Shown here piece by piece: positions 26,022 to 34,774 of a DNA stretch of 64,000 nucleotides. The stretch is from Hespellia sp. (GTDB taxonomy: Bacteria; Bacillota; Clostridia; Lachnospirales; Lachnospiraceae). The notes under the pieces are model-generated. The model searched no databases and was not told the origin of the DNA. It saw nothing but the letters and a program-made list of their open reading frames with translations. Each line of letters starts with the position of its first letter. Positions within the stretch are counted from its first letter, which is position 1. Location: positions 1 to 64,000 of the forward strand of contig JAQVCP010000002.1 of assembly GCA_028689735.1 (NCBI GenBank), given 5' to 3'. A program made the translations under genes and the position numbers.

Positions 26022-28319
26022 ATGAAAATCAATGCAAAGAAATGGATGGCAGGGGTCATGGCAGGAGCCATGGTAGTGATGACGCTTTCCGGATGCTCGA
26101 AAACGGCAGAGGGGAAAAAAGAAACAGCTATGGGCAGATATATGGAGGAAGAAATCAATCTTCCGGATGGAGCGGGGTATTTGGCAGATTTGCAGAAGAA
26201 GTCGGATGGAACACTCCGGTTGACTAGTATGGATACCAACAGCATGACCTATACGATTTACAGCTCTGATGACGGGAAGGACTGGAAACAGGAGGAATTC
26301 CCAATGGATGTGAACTCAGGTGCACTGCAGCCCAATGGCGGGGACTTATATCTAAATATGTCTCCCAATGGAGAAATCATGGCACGGGAGGTTTGTTATG
26401 ATGACAGCACAATGGCAGCAAGCAATTTTTATCATTTCATCGGGATGGATGGAACGCTCACAGACCTGACCATTCATGTACCGGGAAAGGAAACAGAGGG
26501 CAACGAAATAAACGGGGTACTATTCTCAAAAAACGGAACACTGTACGTAACAGATTATCACAATATATTATACAAGATAGATAAGGCTACCGGTGAAATC
26601 GCAGAGACATTTGACGGAGGCGGCGAAGAGATTCGTGTCAGTGCAGTGGTCGGTAATCAATGTATTCTTGTCACGGACAGTCAGGTGCTTCGTTATGACT
26701 CGGAGTCGGGAGAACAGATAAAGTCTGACAAGGTACTGACGGATCAGGTACTGCAGAGCATGGGAGAAAGAAGCGACAGCTACGGAGGACTTCCTGTGAT
26801 TAGCTTTACAGAAGACAAGGACGGCGGTTTATTCTATGGATGCAGCGATGGTGTATATTACCATGCGGATGGAGGCAGTGTCTGTGAGCAGATTATAGAT
26901 GGAGAGCTCACCAGTCTGGCAAGCCCCACATTTGGAATCAGCAAAATGATTCAGCTGGATGATGGAAGCTTTCTGATTGCGGGACTGGAAAACGGGGAGA
27001 CAAGTAAACTGCTCCGCTACACCTATGATGCGAAAACACCTACCGTGCCGGATCAAGAGCTGAAGGTTTATTCTCTGGAGGATCAATCTTTTCTCAGACA
27101 GGCAATTTCCTTGTTCCAAAAGAACCATCCGGATACCTATATCAATCTTGAAATTGGAGTGACCGGAGAAGACGGTGTCACCAGAGAGGACGCATTGCGA
27201 ACACTCAATACAGACATCCTTGCGGGAAAGGGACCAGATGTGTTGATCATGGATGGGATGCCGATTAATAGTTATATTCAGAAAAATATGCTTCTGGATA
27301 TTACAAATGTGGTGAAAAAAATCAAGAAGAGTGATGGCATGTTGGAATCAGTGACAGATGCCTATAAAACGGATGGAAAACTGTACGCTGTTCCTGCAAA
27401 ATTTTATGTGCCTATGATTGAAGGCGACGGAGATACCGTGACAAACTTTGCGGGAAACCTGAAGAATCTGGCAGACCGGGTCGAAGCACTTAAGGCTGAG
27501 AATCCACAGCAAAGTGTTCTGCTGAGAATGAGTGCGGAAGAATTACTGTGCGAACTCTTCTATGCAGACTCTGCCAACTGGGTACAGAAGGATGGCAGCA
27601 TTTCTGAAGACAAAGTCAGGGACTTCCTGACACAGACAGATCGTCTTTATAAAACCATCGTGCAGAATGATGCAGAAAATTCAGAATATACATCCAATTA
27701 CTCTACGGAAATGAGCAATACACGGGATACCATTGCCAGATATATTATGGGACTGGTTACGGGAGAAGGGAAAATAGGAATCGGTAATCTTGGTTCGATC
27801 ATGAATTTTGCTACGGTCACTTCAGCACAGGAGAAGATGCCAGAGGCAGGATTGCAGTATGGTTTGTTAGACGGTGGCGAAAAAAAGAGTTTTGTGCCTT
27901 CTGTTATCGTTGGAATCAACAGTGGAACGAAGCAGGAAAAACTGGCTGCATCATTTGTGGAAACGGTATTGGGCGGTGAGACGGGAACTCAGGGCGATTA
28001 TCTGCTCTCGGCAAACAAGAAGGCACTTGATACGGTGAAAGAGATGCCGTGGGGAGCAAACGGTACAGACGAAATCGGTGGAATGGCAATCTCTTCAGAG
28101 GATGGAACCATGGTGGAGTTTCTGATTAAAAAGCCTTCCAAGGAGGATATGGGAAGCCTGACTTCTATGCTGGAATCTCTGGACAGTCCCTGCATCAATG
28201 ACGCCGCCATCGTAGATCCGGTGATGGAGCAGGGAACTGCATATCTGGATGGGGAACAGTCACTGGAAGATACGGTTACTAATATCATGCAGAAAATCAA
28301 TTTGTATCTGAATGAATAA
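26022..28319 (+). CDS. Lipoprotein with propeller-like and solute-binding domains
   Basis: A 765-residue exported lipoprotein. The signal sequence ends in the lipobox MTLSGC with Cys25. Residues about 45-340 show repeated short segments (DDGKDWKQE, SPNGEIMAREV, SKNGTLYVTD, DDGSFLIAG) like beta-propeller blades. From about 345 (LKVYSLEDQSFLRQAISLFQ) to the end is a type-1 extracellular solute-binding domain of sugar-ABC type (GKGPDVLIMDGMP, KLYAVPAKFYVP). This is roughly twice the usual length, and the propeller fusion is unusual. It is the first gene of a five-gene cassette with two permeases, an HlyD-like and a MacB-like protein. The ligand is unknown. Confidence 0.8.
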   Translation: MKINAKKWMAGVMAGAMVVMTLSGCSKTAEGKKETAMGRYMEEEINLPDGAGYLADLQKKSDGTLRLTSMDTNSMTYTIYSSDDGKDWKQEEFPMDVNSGALQPNGGDLYLNMSPNGEIMAREVCYDDSTMAASNFYHFIGMDGTLTDLTIHVPGKETEGNEINGVLFSKNGTLYVTDYHNILYKIDKATGEIAETFDGGGEEIRVSAVVGNQCILVTDSQVLRYDSESGEQIKSDKVLTDQVLQSMGERSDSYGGLPVISFTEDKDGGLFYGCSDGVYYHADGGSVCEQIIDGELTSLASPTFGISKMIQLDDGSFLIAGLENGETSKLLRYTYDAKTPTVPDQELKVYSLEDQSFLRQAISLFQKNHPDTYINLEIGVTGEDGVTREDALRTLNTDILAGKGPDVLIMDGMPINSYIQKNMLLDITNVVKKIKKSDGMLESVTDAYKTDGKLYAVPAKFYVPMIEGDGDTVTNFAGNLKNLADRVEALKAENPQQSVLLRMSAEELLCELFYADSANWVQKDGSISEDKVRDFLTQTDRLYKTIVQNDAENSEYTSNYSTEMSNTRDTIARYIMGLVTGEGKIGIGNLGSIMNFATVTSAQEKMPEAGLQYGLLDGGEKKSFVPSVIVGINSGTKQEKLAASFVETVLGGETGTQGDYLLSANKKALDTVKEMPWGANGTDEIGGMAISSEDGTMVEFLIKKPSKEDMGSLTSMLESLDSPCINDAAIVDPVMEQGTAYLDGEQSLEDTVTNIMQKINLYLNE

Positions 28320-28386
28320 AGGGGATACTTGAGTGTGATGTAAAAGATAGAGGTAAATGGGTAGGCGGACATAAGGAATAGAGGAG

Positions 28387-29250
28387 ATGTGTGTGTATAA
28401 CAGTAATAAAAGAAAAAATACGTTTCATGGATTGTTTTTCATTTTACCAAGTATGGTGGGGGTCAGTGTCTTTATCCTGATTCCTTATCTGGATGTAGTG
28501 AGGCGGTCCTTTGCGGGGGCGGTCAGCCAGACATTTACCGGAGTGCAGAATTATATTACGGTACTGACCAATCCGGCTTTTCGACTGGCATGCAAAAACA
28601 CTGTTCGGTTTGCAGCAGTATGTATTCCGCTTCTGATTGTGCTGTCTCTTGCCATCGCTGTGTTTTTGCAGCGTCAGGGACCGTGGGGGCAACGGTTAAA
28701 AAGTGTCTACCTTATTCCAATGGCGATTCCGGCGGCATCGGTGGTGCTAATCTGGAAGCTGGTGTTTGATCGTCATGGACTGCTGAATGGCATCCTTTCC
28801 GGACTACATGTGAATACTATGGACTGGATGAATACAGGTGCAGCATTCTGGGTATTGGTATTTAGCTATATATGGAAAAATCTGGGATATGATGTCATTT
28901 TATGGATTGCAGGACTGGGCACCATTTCGGAGAACATTTATGAGGCTGCAAGAGTGGATGGAGCAGGGGAATGGAATCTGTTTCTGAGAATCACGATGCC
29001 AAATCTTCTTCCATCGCTGTATACAATCTCGGTTCTATCCTTTTTGAATTCATTCAAGGTATTTCGGGAAGCGTATCTGGTAGCAGGAGACTACCCGAAT
29101 GACAGCATGTATCTGCTGCAGCATCTGTACAATAACTGGTTCCGGGACCTGTCCATGGACAAGATGGCAGCAGGAGCCGTGCTTATGACGGTAGTAGTTT
29201 CGCTGCTTGTCCTGCTGCTGGAAAAGGCATGGGGAAAGGACATAGAGTAA
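28387..29250 (+). CDS. ABC permease, MalF/UgpA type
   Basis: A 287-residue inner-membrane permease with six helices and the EAA loop (EAARVDGAGEWNLFLRITMP) that docks an ATPase. It belongs to the carbohydrate-uptake binding-protein-dependent family. The true start may be the GTG at 28393, since GAGGAG directly abuts the ATG at 28387. It overlaps the next permease start by 1 nt. No ATPase gene lies in the cassette, so a shared MsmK-type ATPase encoded elsewhere would be needed. Confidence 0.9.
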   Translation: MCVYNSNKRKNTFHGLFFILPSMVGVSVFILIPYLDVVRRSFAGAVSQTFTGVQNYITVLTNPAFRLACKNTVRFAAVCIPLLIVLSLAIAVFLQRQGPWGQRLKSVYLIPMAIPAASVVLIWKLVFDRHGLLNGILSGLHVNTMDWMNTGAAFWVLVFSYIWKNLGYDVILWIAGLGTISENIYEAARVDGAGEWNLFLRITMPNLLPSLYTISVLSFLNSFKVFREAYLVAGDYPNDSMYLLQHLYNNWFRDLSMDKMAAGAVLMTVVVSLLVLLLEKAWGKDIE

Positions 29251-30119
29251 TGACAAAAAAGCATAATCGGCAAATGCATGCAAAGAAATATATTATCTGG
29301 GCCGTGCTCTTCGCTGCTGGATTTCTAGTATGCTATCCAATTTTCTTTTTGGTAATCGGATCCCTGATGGGGCAGGTGGAGCTTAAGGAGGTGCTGGGAC
29401 CAGTGCTTTCCGGTAATGGAGGATATGTGAACTTCCCCTTCATGCCATTGTTTCCAACACTGCGAAATTATGTGGGAGTACTGATGGATTCTCCGGAATT
29501 TTTTGTGATGTTCTGGAATAGTGTGAAGACGACGGGAGCCATTCTTCTCGGACAGTTTCTGGTGAGTGTGCCGGGGGCGTGGGGATTTGCGAGGTATGAC
29601 TTTCCATTTAAAAGGATGTTATTTACCCTCTATATTCTGCTGATGATGATGCCATTTCAGGTGACCATGCTGTCTGGCTATCTGGTTCTGGATAACATAG
29701 GACTTCTGGATACACTGTGGGCGGTGATTCTCCCTGCAGTATTCTCTACCTTTCCAGTGTTTATTATGTATCAGTTTTTTGTGGGGATTCCCAAAGCAAT
29801 TATCGAGTCTGCAAGAATCGATGGTGCGGGAGAGCTGCAGATTTTCCTTATCTTCGGATTGCGGCTGGGTGCGCCGGGAATTCTATCAGCCATGGTACTG
29901 GGATTTCTAGAATATTGGAACCTCATCGAACAGCCCCTCACTTATCTTAAGGATCAATCGTTATGGCCCCTGTCACTCTATTTGCCGAATATCAGTCTGG
30001 AGCAGGCCGGCACTGCATTTGCTGCATCCCTTCTGACACTGATTCCGGCACTGCTCGTATTTCTAGGAGGGCAGGAATATCTGGAGCAGGGAATTATGGC
30101 GGCGGCCGTGAAGGAGTAG
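29250..30119 (+). CDS. ABC permease, MalG/UgpE type
   Basis: About 289 residues with six membrane helices and an EAA-like loop (ESARIDGAGELQIFLIFGLR). It is the second permease of the heterodimer with the preceding gene. The ATG at 29250 overlaps the previous stop by 1 nt and has an AAAGGA site. The third position of the loop and the unusually long extracellular segment after helix 1 (about residues 35-85) are divergent from MalG, so transport of an ordinary sugar is not certain. Confidence 0.88.
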   Translation: MTKKHNRQMHAKKYIIWAVLFAAGFLVCYPIFFLVIGSLMGQVELKEVLGPVLSGNGGYVNFPFMPLFPTLRNYVGVLMDSPEFFVMFWNSVKTTGAILLGQFLVSVPGAWGFARYDFPFKRMLFTLYILLMMMPFQVTMLSGYLVLDNIGLLDTLWAVILPAVFSTFPVFIMYQFFVGIPKAIIESARIDGAGELQIFLIFGLRLGAPGILSAMVLGFLEYWNLIEQPLTYLKDQSLWPLSLYLPNISLEQAGTAFAASLLTLIPALLVFLGGQEYLEQGIMAAAVKE

Positions 30120-30122
30120 ATT

Positions 30123-30206
30123 TGTCATGCTTTCTACAAAAACTTGATATACAGCGTCAGACCATTTGCTGAAAGCAAATTTAAGATGGACAGATGCTCA
30201 AAGGAG
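30123..30206 (+). ncRNA. Leader element, copy 2
   Basis: It aligns over its whole length with 25931-26019: TGTCA-N17-TGAyAyACAGCGTCAG, then CC, a variable stem, GCAAATTyAArATGGAC and GATG before the ribosome site. The hairpin ATTTGC-TGAAA-GCAAAT is perfect here. The outer 9-bp stem of copy 1 is not preserved by compensation. It sits inside the operon, before the HlyD-like gene. Confidence 0.5.
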
Positions 30207-30217
30207 AGAAGAGTGAG

Positions 30218-31930
30218 ATGAAAAAAATGTGGAAGAAACTATGGAGTTTCAGGGTGAAATCATTGCCGGAAAAGCGAAGAAGTATTATGGCGGCAACCAG
30301 TCTCTTTCTGTGTATGATGCTGGTCTGCACCTTTGTCTCCAGAGCGGCGGCAAGTGTTACCGTGCCAAAGGTTACGAAGTCAAAGCCCTTGACCAAGGTG
30401 ATTGAACACCGTGTGCAGCTAGATGGAAATGTGGTGCAGAACCGAGAGTGTGCAGTAATCGTAGAGCCGGATTTGACGGTAGAATCTGTCTATGTCAGTG
30501 AGGGGCAGCAGGTGGAAGTGGGAGATGTTCTGTTTGCACTTGATCTGCAGAAGCTGGATGAAGCAATCTTAAAAACGAGCCAGGAAATTGAGAAGCTGAG
30601 GCTGGCTAATGAGGATGCTTCCAGTCAGCAGTCCATCACCGATCAGAAACAGGCTGCTGCCCTTGCCCGGGCACAGGAGGACTATGATACGGCCACCGCA
30701 GCAGGGAATCAGACCGTGGATGATGCGGCGCAGGCCCTTGCCCGGGCACAGGAACAGCTGGATGCATTTTACAATGATGCGGAAAATGGCAGCGGGGAAA
30801 CAGAAAGGGAAGACACGGTGCGGGAAGCTCTTCAGGCAGATCTGGATCAAAAGAAGGCGCAGGCCGAAGCGCTGCAGGCACAATGGGACAGTCTGTCAGC
30901 AGATGAAAAGGCGGAACAGCAAGATCTGGAAAATGAGCTGGAGAGCGCAAAAGCGGATGCAGATGCTGCGGAACAAGCGTTCAATCAGTATGAACAACAG
31001 CAGACTTCCCAGAAAAATGTGAGTGATTCCGAGAAAGAAACTGTGTTGATTGAAGAGTATGAGACCAGAGAAAAGGCCTATCAGGATGCACTCAATGCCA
31101 GAGACGCCAATCAGACGACAGCAAACCGTGCGGCGCAGGATGCAAAAATCGGCACACCTACGGACAGCACAGTTCAGACCAATGAGATGGATATGAAATT
31201 AAAGCAACTGAGTCTGGATCGGCTGCAGGCACTCAAGGATCAAGGCGGGAAGGTGTCTGCCCAGGTAAAGGGCGTGGTTATAAAACTAAATTTGCAGACA
31301 GGAGGCCTGACGACCCAGACAGCGGCAGTGACAATGGCAGACCTTAGTTCCGGAACTAAATTTGTAGCCCCGGTATCGCAGGAAGATGCAAAATATCTGT
31401 CGGTGGGGGACACGGTGGAGTTGACCACTGCATCCGGTGGGGGGAAGATTACCGGAGTCACCATTTCTTCCATCAGTACGGATAGTGCAGGAAGCACAGC
31501 CAGTTCAAGTGGAGCAGGGACTGCAGGCAGCTCCGGCAGCTTGGAAAATGCGGGTGGCGCAGGCCAGGAAACACAGAATGTAACGGTCTTACTTCCCCAG
31601 GGAGAGCTGACAGTGGGGACACACGCAAAGCTGACCTTTTCCAGGCAGTCAGAGCGTTATCCGTTGTGTGTGCCAATGCAGGCACTCCATATGGATCAGA
31701 AGCAGTATTATGTCTTTGTGCTGCAGAAGGAAGATACGGTCCTTGGAACCGTGTACCGGGCACGGCGGGTGGATGTTACGGTGGCAGAGAAAAATACGGA
31801 ATTGGCGGCACTGGAGGAAGGCGGTGTTGTGGAAGCGGATGAGATTATAGTTTCCGCTGACCGCGAAGTGGAGGGGGGCGCAGCAGTGCGCCTGACCGAT
31901 TCAAAAGGAGGAGCAGAGACGGGAAAATGA
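30218..31930 (+). CDS. HlyD-like membrane-fusion adaptor
   Basis: About 570 residues. A single N-terminal anchor (about 25-45) is followed by a lipoyl-like half (VIVEPDLTVESVYVSEGQQV ... GDVLFALD), a long Glu/Ala/Gln-rich coiled coil (about 105-290), the second lipoyl half (GVVIKLNLQTGG), a beta-barrel domain, and a Ser/Gly-rich insert near residues 418-450. It is built like the adaptor of RND or MacB-type efflux pumps, unusual beside import-type permeases. The start at 30218 has an AAAGGAGA site. It overlaps the next gene by 4 nt, so the two proteins are likely partners. Confidence 0.82.
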   Translation: MKKMWKKLWSFRVKSLPEKRRSIMAATSLFLCMMLVCTFVSRAAASVTVPKVTKSKPLTKVIEHRVQLDGNVVQNRECAVIVEPDLTVESVYVSEGQQVEVGDVLFALDLQKLDEAILKTSQEIEKLRLANEDASSQQSITDQKQAAALARAQEDYDTATAAGNQTVDDAAQALARAQEQLDAFYNDAENGSGETEREDTVREALQADLDQKKAQAEALQAQWDSLSADEKAEQQDLENELESAKADADAAEQAFNQYEQQQTSQKNVSDSEKETVLIEEYETREKAYQDALNARDANQTTANRAAQDAKIGTPTDSTVQTNEMDMKLKQLSLDRLQALKDQGGKVSAQVKGVVIKLNLQTGGLTTQTAAVTMADLSSGTKFVAPVSQEDAKYLSVGDTVELTTASGGGKITGVTISSISTDSAGSTASSSGAGTAGSSGSLENAGGAGQETQNVTVLLPQGELTVGTHAKLTFSRQSERYPLCVPMQALHMDQKQYYVFVLQKEDTVLGTVYRARRVDVTVAEKNTELAALEEGGVVEADEIIVSADREVEGGAAVRLTDSKGGAETGK

Positions 31931-32976
31931 AAATGCTGAAAATGCTGACTGGTGTCGCAGTGTGTGGCGTGATTCTGATATGCAATCTGTTACTGAACAT
32001 TGAATCCATACATATGAGCGAGCAGACAGATTGTCTGTTTTTCCAAAACCAGAATGGAAACTGGTCTGGAAAAGAAATCATCCGGATACGGGAAAATGAA
32101 AAACAACAGGACGAACCACAGCAGTTTACGGTATGGGGGCAGGCTGATGGACAGCAGGTGCAAAATCCGGAACTCGCGCGGAAAGCAGAAACTTCCGCAC
32201 TGTGGCTGCTTGGTCCCAGCAGTCTGGTTATCACGGAACCAATCTATTTGGAGGAAAAGGATACCCGCGGGTGTCTGATTGGAGAGCATACGGCACAGGA
32301 GCTATTTGGGAGCAGTGAAGTGGTGGGAAGGTCTGTGGTCATTGGTGAACAGAACCTGATTATCCGTGGAGTGCTTCGCAGTATTTCTGATGTTCTGGTA
32401 CGGAATGCCGCCGAAAATGAAGACGTGGATGGACAGGTACTCAACCGGCTGAATTTGAAAAGAACTGCCGGAGATGGTGCGTCGTGGAACGGAGATGATT
32501 TTCTGATCCGAAATTCCATGGATGCAGTACAGATTCCATATCCAATGGTTCTGGATAGGGTGAGTCTCTCGCAGCTGTTACTGCCCTTTACTGTATTGGT
32601 AACTATGATTTCTTTCCTGGGCAAACGGCTGAGTCAGAACAAGAATCAGCCATTTGCCTGTGGCTTGCTTGTGATACTATTGTGCACAGCAGTCATCGTT
32701 TGGGTGAAACTGTTCTGGCCGGAGTTTACAATGGCACAGAAAATTGCGCCGGGAAAGTGGTCGGATTTTAACTATTTTACGGCACTCTGGAAACAGGAGG
32801 TGAAGGCGGCGGCACAGATGGAAGTCATGGAAAAAACGGTGATAGATGCAAAAATCTGGTCTGCGTTTCATCGCAGCCAGCTCTATACATTTGTAATGTT
32901 TCTTGGCATTCTGCTCCATGGACATAGTCCACGGGGACAATCGGATGAAAAAGAATACAGACCAGAAAAGCACTGA
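31927..32976 (+). CDS. MacB-like membrane protein without ATPase domain
   Basis: A 349-residue protein with an N-terminal helix (about 7-26), an extracellular domain (about 30-215) and three C-terminal helices (about 217-236, 243-262 and 315-334). The extracellular part contains GRSVVIGEQNLIIRGVLRS, similar to the core domain of MacB-type permeases, and the 1+3 helix topology agrees. Sequence similarity is weak, so this is a fold-level inference. It is translationally coupled to the HlyD-like gene, the usual MacA-MacB pairing, but no cognate ATPase is present. A terminator follows. Confidence 0.55.
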   Translation: MKMLKMLTGVAVCGVILICNLLLNIESIHMSEQTDCLFFQNQNGNWSGKEIIRIRENEKQQDEPQQFTVWGQADGQQVQNPELARKAETSALWLLGPSSLVITEPIYLEEKDTRGCLIGEHTAQELFGSSEVVGRSVVIGEQNLIIRGVLRSISDVLVRNAAENEDVDGQVLNRLNLKRTAGDGASWNGDDFLIRNSMDAVQIPYPMVLDRVSLSQLLLPFTVLVTMISFLGKRLSQNKNQPFACGLLVILLCTAVIVWVKLFWPEFTMAQKIAPGKWSDFNYFTALWKQEVKAAAQMEVMEKTVIDAKIWSAFHRSQLYTFVMFLGILLHGHSPRGQSDEKEYRPEKH

Positions 32977-33020
32977 AGTAAATGCAGCCGGAAGCCTGGA
33001 ACCGTTTCCGGGGAAAGCTA

Positions 33021-33063
33021 AAAAAGAAAGAACTGGAATGATAAATCTCGGTTCTTTCTTTTT
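33021..33063. terminator. Bidirectional terminator between convergent genes
   Basis: A perfect 13-bp stem (AAAAAGAAAGAAC / GTTCTTTCTTTTT) gives a T-tract on both strands. It separates the cassette from the convergent dehydrogenase gene. Confidence 0.85.
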
Positions 33064-33109
33064 GCCTGTCAGTCATGTAAGCTTTAGAAGCTGTAAAATG
33101 TTATCCGAT

Positions 33110-33913
33110 TTACGGTCTTTGCCCGGAACCGCCCTGGAGTTCTATGGTCTCACCGGACATATATTTGAAGTCGGGTGTTGCAAGCTGGACACATACACGG
33201 CCGATATCTCTCTCTGGGTCACCGAAGCGTCCCATCGGGATTCCGTGGATGTTTTTCTCATAAGCCTCAGGCTGATATTCTTTCCACTTTTCAAGCTGCG
33301 CGGTGTATGCCAACGGACAGATGATATTAACGTTGATATTGTCCTTGCCCCACTCGGTAGCGGCTACACGGGAAAGCCCGCGAATCCCTTCTTTTGCGGC
33401 AGCGTAGGAACACTGACCGAAGTTCCCAAAGAGTCCGGCGCCGGATGCAAAGTTGATGACAGACCCTTCTGTCTCTTTTAGATATGGATAGCATTCACGC
33501 ATATACAGAAATGCAGAATACAGACCGGAATAAATTGCAAGATTGAACTGCTCCATGGTGTGTTCTGCCAATGTGACACCGGAAGCGGAAGCCTGAGCAT
33601 TGTTCACCAGAACATCGATTTTCCCAAATGTTTCAATGGTCTTTGTAATGACGTTTTTGGTGCTTGCTTCATTGTCTCCGCCTGCGCTGATGTCCGCCTG
33701 AACAGGCAGTACTTTGATTCCATAAAGTCGTTCTAATTCTTCTTTTGCATCCTCAAGTTTCTTGACATTTCTTCCGGTTATGACGAGGTCTGCACCCTCT
33801 TTTGCGTAAGCAGTTGCAATTCCGTATCCGATGGCTCCGATTTCACCGGCTTTTGTCATTGCTTTTCCGCCGCCTGTAATGATGGCAACTTTTCCTTCCA
33901 GTAATTTTCCCAT
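33110..33913 (-). CDS. Short-chain dehydrogenase, 12-alpha-hydroxysteroid dehydrogenase-like
   Basis: A 267-residue Rossmann oxidoreductase. It shows the cofactor loop TGGGKA...GAIGYGIA, NNAQASAS, and catalytic Ser157 (INFASGAG), Tyr170 and Lys174 (CSYAAAK). From memory the segments VLVNNAQASASG, ECYPYLKETEGSVINFASGAG, SRVAATEWGKDNINVN and PMGRFGDPE are very close to the NADP-dependent 12-alpha-HSDH of Clostridium sp. ATCC 29733, which oxidises the 12-hydroxyl of cholate-type bile acids. About six extra residues (near 18-26) lie in the glycine-rich cofactor loop, which could alter cofactor preference. It is monocistronic with an AAGGAGG site. Bile-acid activity is inferred, not proven. Confidence 0.7.
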   Translation of the reverse strand: MGKLLEGKVAIITGGGKAMTKAGEIGAIGYGIATAYAKEGADLVITGRNVKKLEDAKEELERLYGIKVLPVQADISAGGDNEASTKNVITKTIETFGKIDVLVNNAQASASGVTLAEHTMEQFNLAIYSGLYSAFLYMRECYPYLKETEGSVINFASGAGLFGNFGQCSYAAAKEGIRGLSRVAATEWGKDNINVNIICPLAYTAQLEKWKEYQPEAYEKNIHGIPMGRFGDPERDIGRVCVQLATPDFKYMSGETIELQGGSGQRP

Positions 33914-34150
33914 AACAAAAATACCTCCTTCTTAGGTTGGATTTAGATAATACTATTTTACCACAATAAACAGGGTGTACATAAGAAAAAGGGAAAATAA
34001 TTCAGAAAAGAATAGAAAATGTTATCTCTTAACAATACAATACCAGAAAATGTCAAAAAATTCAAGACTGGTAAACATGCTGCAGCAGGGATATAATCAC
34101 GTTACCGTACACATTATAGTATCTATGGGAAGCATGAAAGGAGTGGGAGG

Positions 34151-34687
34151 ATGGAGCAGAAAAACTGGATGGAACAGATGATGAAGGAGACACAGTTAAA
34201 ACAGGTTCTTGACACCAATCAGTACACGGAAAAATATGGTCTTGTGCTGAGCAATGAGGACACGCAGATTCTGATTGCTGAGAGGGGGGAAACCTTGAAG
34301 CAAGAGAGACGGATTGAATTCGGTGAGAGCATTTTACCGAAGATTATCTATGCATTCTGTGACTCGGTGTGGATCAATCAGAGTGATTACCGCAATACCC
34401 TGATCCGGCTGCAGGATATCTTTTTTTCTTACAAGAATGAGATGATGGACGAGATTACGGATGATGAGTTGATTGCATTTATGCGGGATCAGTTTGAAAC
34501 GGTGTGCGGCGGAGATCTGGATTACCTGGAAGGAACCTGCCTTGATGTCTTCGCACAGGCAATCCGGGCTGGGTATACGGATTATCAGGCCGCCGATGTT
34601 CGGGAAGAAGCCGGAAAGTTTGATCTTGTTCAGCGATGGGATAAGGAATTGTATCAGGAGGTACTGAGAGATCTGTGCTGGAAGTAA
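34151..34687 (+). CDS. Hypothetical protein, DUF6323-like
   Basis: A 178-residue soluble acidic protein without signal or membrane segments. NQYTEKYGLVLSNEDTQILI and the surrounding length fit my recollection of DUF6323, a family common in Lachnospiraceae and adjacent to DUF6179 as here. No catalytic motif is visible. It is 87 bp upstream of the DUF6179-like gene, in one likely operon, after a GGAGTGGGAGG site. Function is unknown. Confidence 0.6.
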   Translation: MEQKNWMEQMMKETQLKQVLDTNQYTEKYGLVLSNEDTQILIAERGETLKQERRIEFGESILPKIIYAFCDSVWINQSDYRNTLIRLQDIFFSYKNEMMDEITDDELIAFMRDQFETVCGGDLDYLEGTCLDVFAQAIRAGYTDYQAADVREEAGKFDLVQRWDKELYQEVLRDLCWK

Positions 34688-34774
34688 AAACAGTAAGGAG
34701 GCGGAAGCTTGGAAACAAGCAGGAAGACGGGTTACGGGTGCTTGCTTTAGCTGCAAGAAGGAGGAGAAAACGGT

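Noticed and set aside
30120-30193. Independent promoter for the HlyD-like gene
   Set aside because: No convincing -35/-10 pair or TTAGAG repeats; only the leader element is shared.
32903-33481. 192-residue plus-strand frame across the MacB-like gene end
   Set aside because: It runs through a strong terminator and then antisense to the well-supported dehydrogenase gene.
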